Part shown: positions 12,685 to 12,698 of the stretch, in pieces
How positions within the stretch are numbered: position 1 is the first letter of the stretch
Layout of the letters: each line of letters starts with the position of its first letter
Assembly: GCA_900553065.1 (NCBI GenBank)
Contig: USBZ01000057.1
Location: 1-12,698 of the forward strand
Length of the DNA: 12,698 bases
Direction: 5' to 3'
DNA from: an uncultured Desulfovibrio sp.
GTDB taxonomy: Bacteria; Desulfobacterota; Desulfovibrionia; Desulfovibrionales; Desulfovibrionaceae
Notes under the pieces: model-generated
Databases searched by the model: none
What the model was told of the DNA's origin: nothing
The model's input: the letters and a program-made list of their open reading frames with translations, nothing else
Made by a program: the position numbers and the translations under genes

Positions 12685-12698
12685 ATGACAAGTTATAT
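12685..12698 (+). CDS. Possible start of a divergent gene (partial)
   Basis: ATG at 12685 opens a frame (MTSY) that runs off the window. The upstream TAGAGAT is at best a weak ribosome site. A divergent regulator gene would be a natural neighbour, but only four codons are visible, so this is little more than a possibility. Confidence 0.12.

Overview
The window looks like a chromosomal piece of a Gram-negative, probably anaerobic bacterium. The moderately GC-rich coding style, the Tat-exported solute-binding protein and the gene content (ATC-hydrolase family, MmgE/PrpD, M20 amidohydrolases) would fit the Desulfovibrionaceae (Bilophila, Mailhella, Desulfovibrio types). That is an impression from protein style only: no rRNA, tRNA or other taxonomic marker is present.

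Left part (1-1668): the 3' end of an unidentified gene on the plus strand (1-129), an AT-rich spacer (130-466), a plus-strand DUF1349 gene of lower GC (467-1081), and a region without a convincing intact gene (1082-1550). That region ends in a strong plus-strand intrinsic terminator (1551-1602) and contains a possible decayed Cys-rich CWC-type small gene.

Right part (1669-12456): eight genes, all on the minus strand and so read from right to left, form one apparent operon. The order is an L-2-amino-thiazoline-4-carboxylate hydrolase-family protein; a Tat-exported family-5 solute-binding protein; DppB-type and DppC-type permeases; a double ATPase (DppD and DppF fused); a carboxypeptidase-G2-like M20 peptidase; an MmgE/PrpD-family protein; and an AbgB-like M20D amidohydrolase. 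The likely logic is import of a peptide-like or N-acyl/N-carbamoyl amino-acid compound by the ABC system, followed by amide cleavage by one or both M20 enzymes. The ATC-hydrolase-like and MmgE/PrpD enzymes would handle ring opening or further steps. The substrate cannot be read from the sequence.

Control signals seen by eye: a good sigma70-type promoter (TTGACA, 16 bp, TATTAT) upstream of the first gene; a 22-bp imperfect palindrome touching its -35 box; a hairpin in the 5' leader; large stem-loops on both sides of the solute-binding-protein gene; and a 12-codon mini-ORF with a perfect Shine-Dalgarno just before that gene. The M20 and MmgE/PrpD genes share an identical 13-nt translation start region with a GTG start. 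The right edge (12573-12698) is very AT-rich and carries an 8-bp inverted repeat; a divergent gene may begin at the very end.
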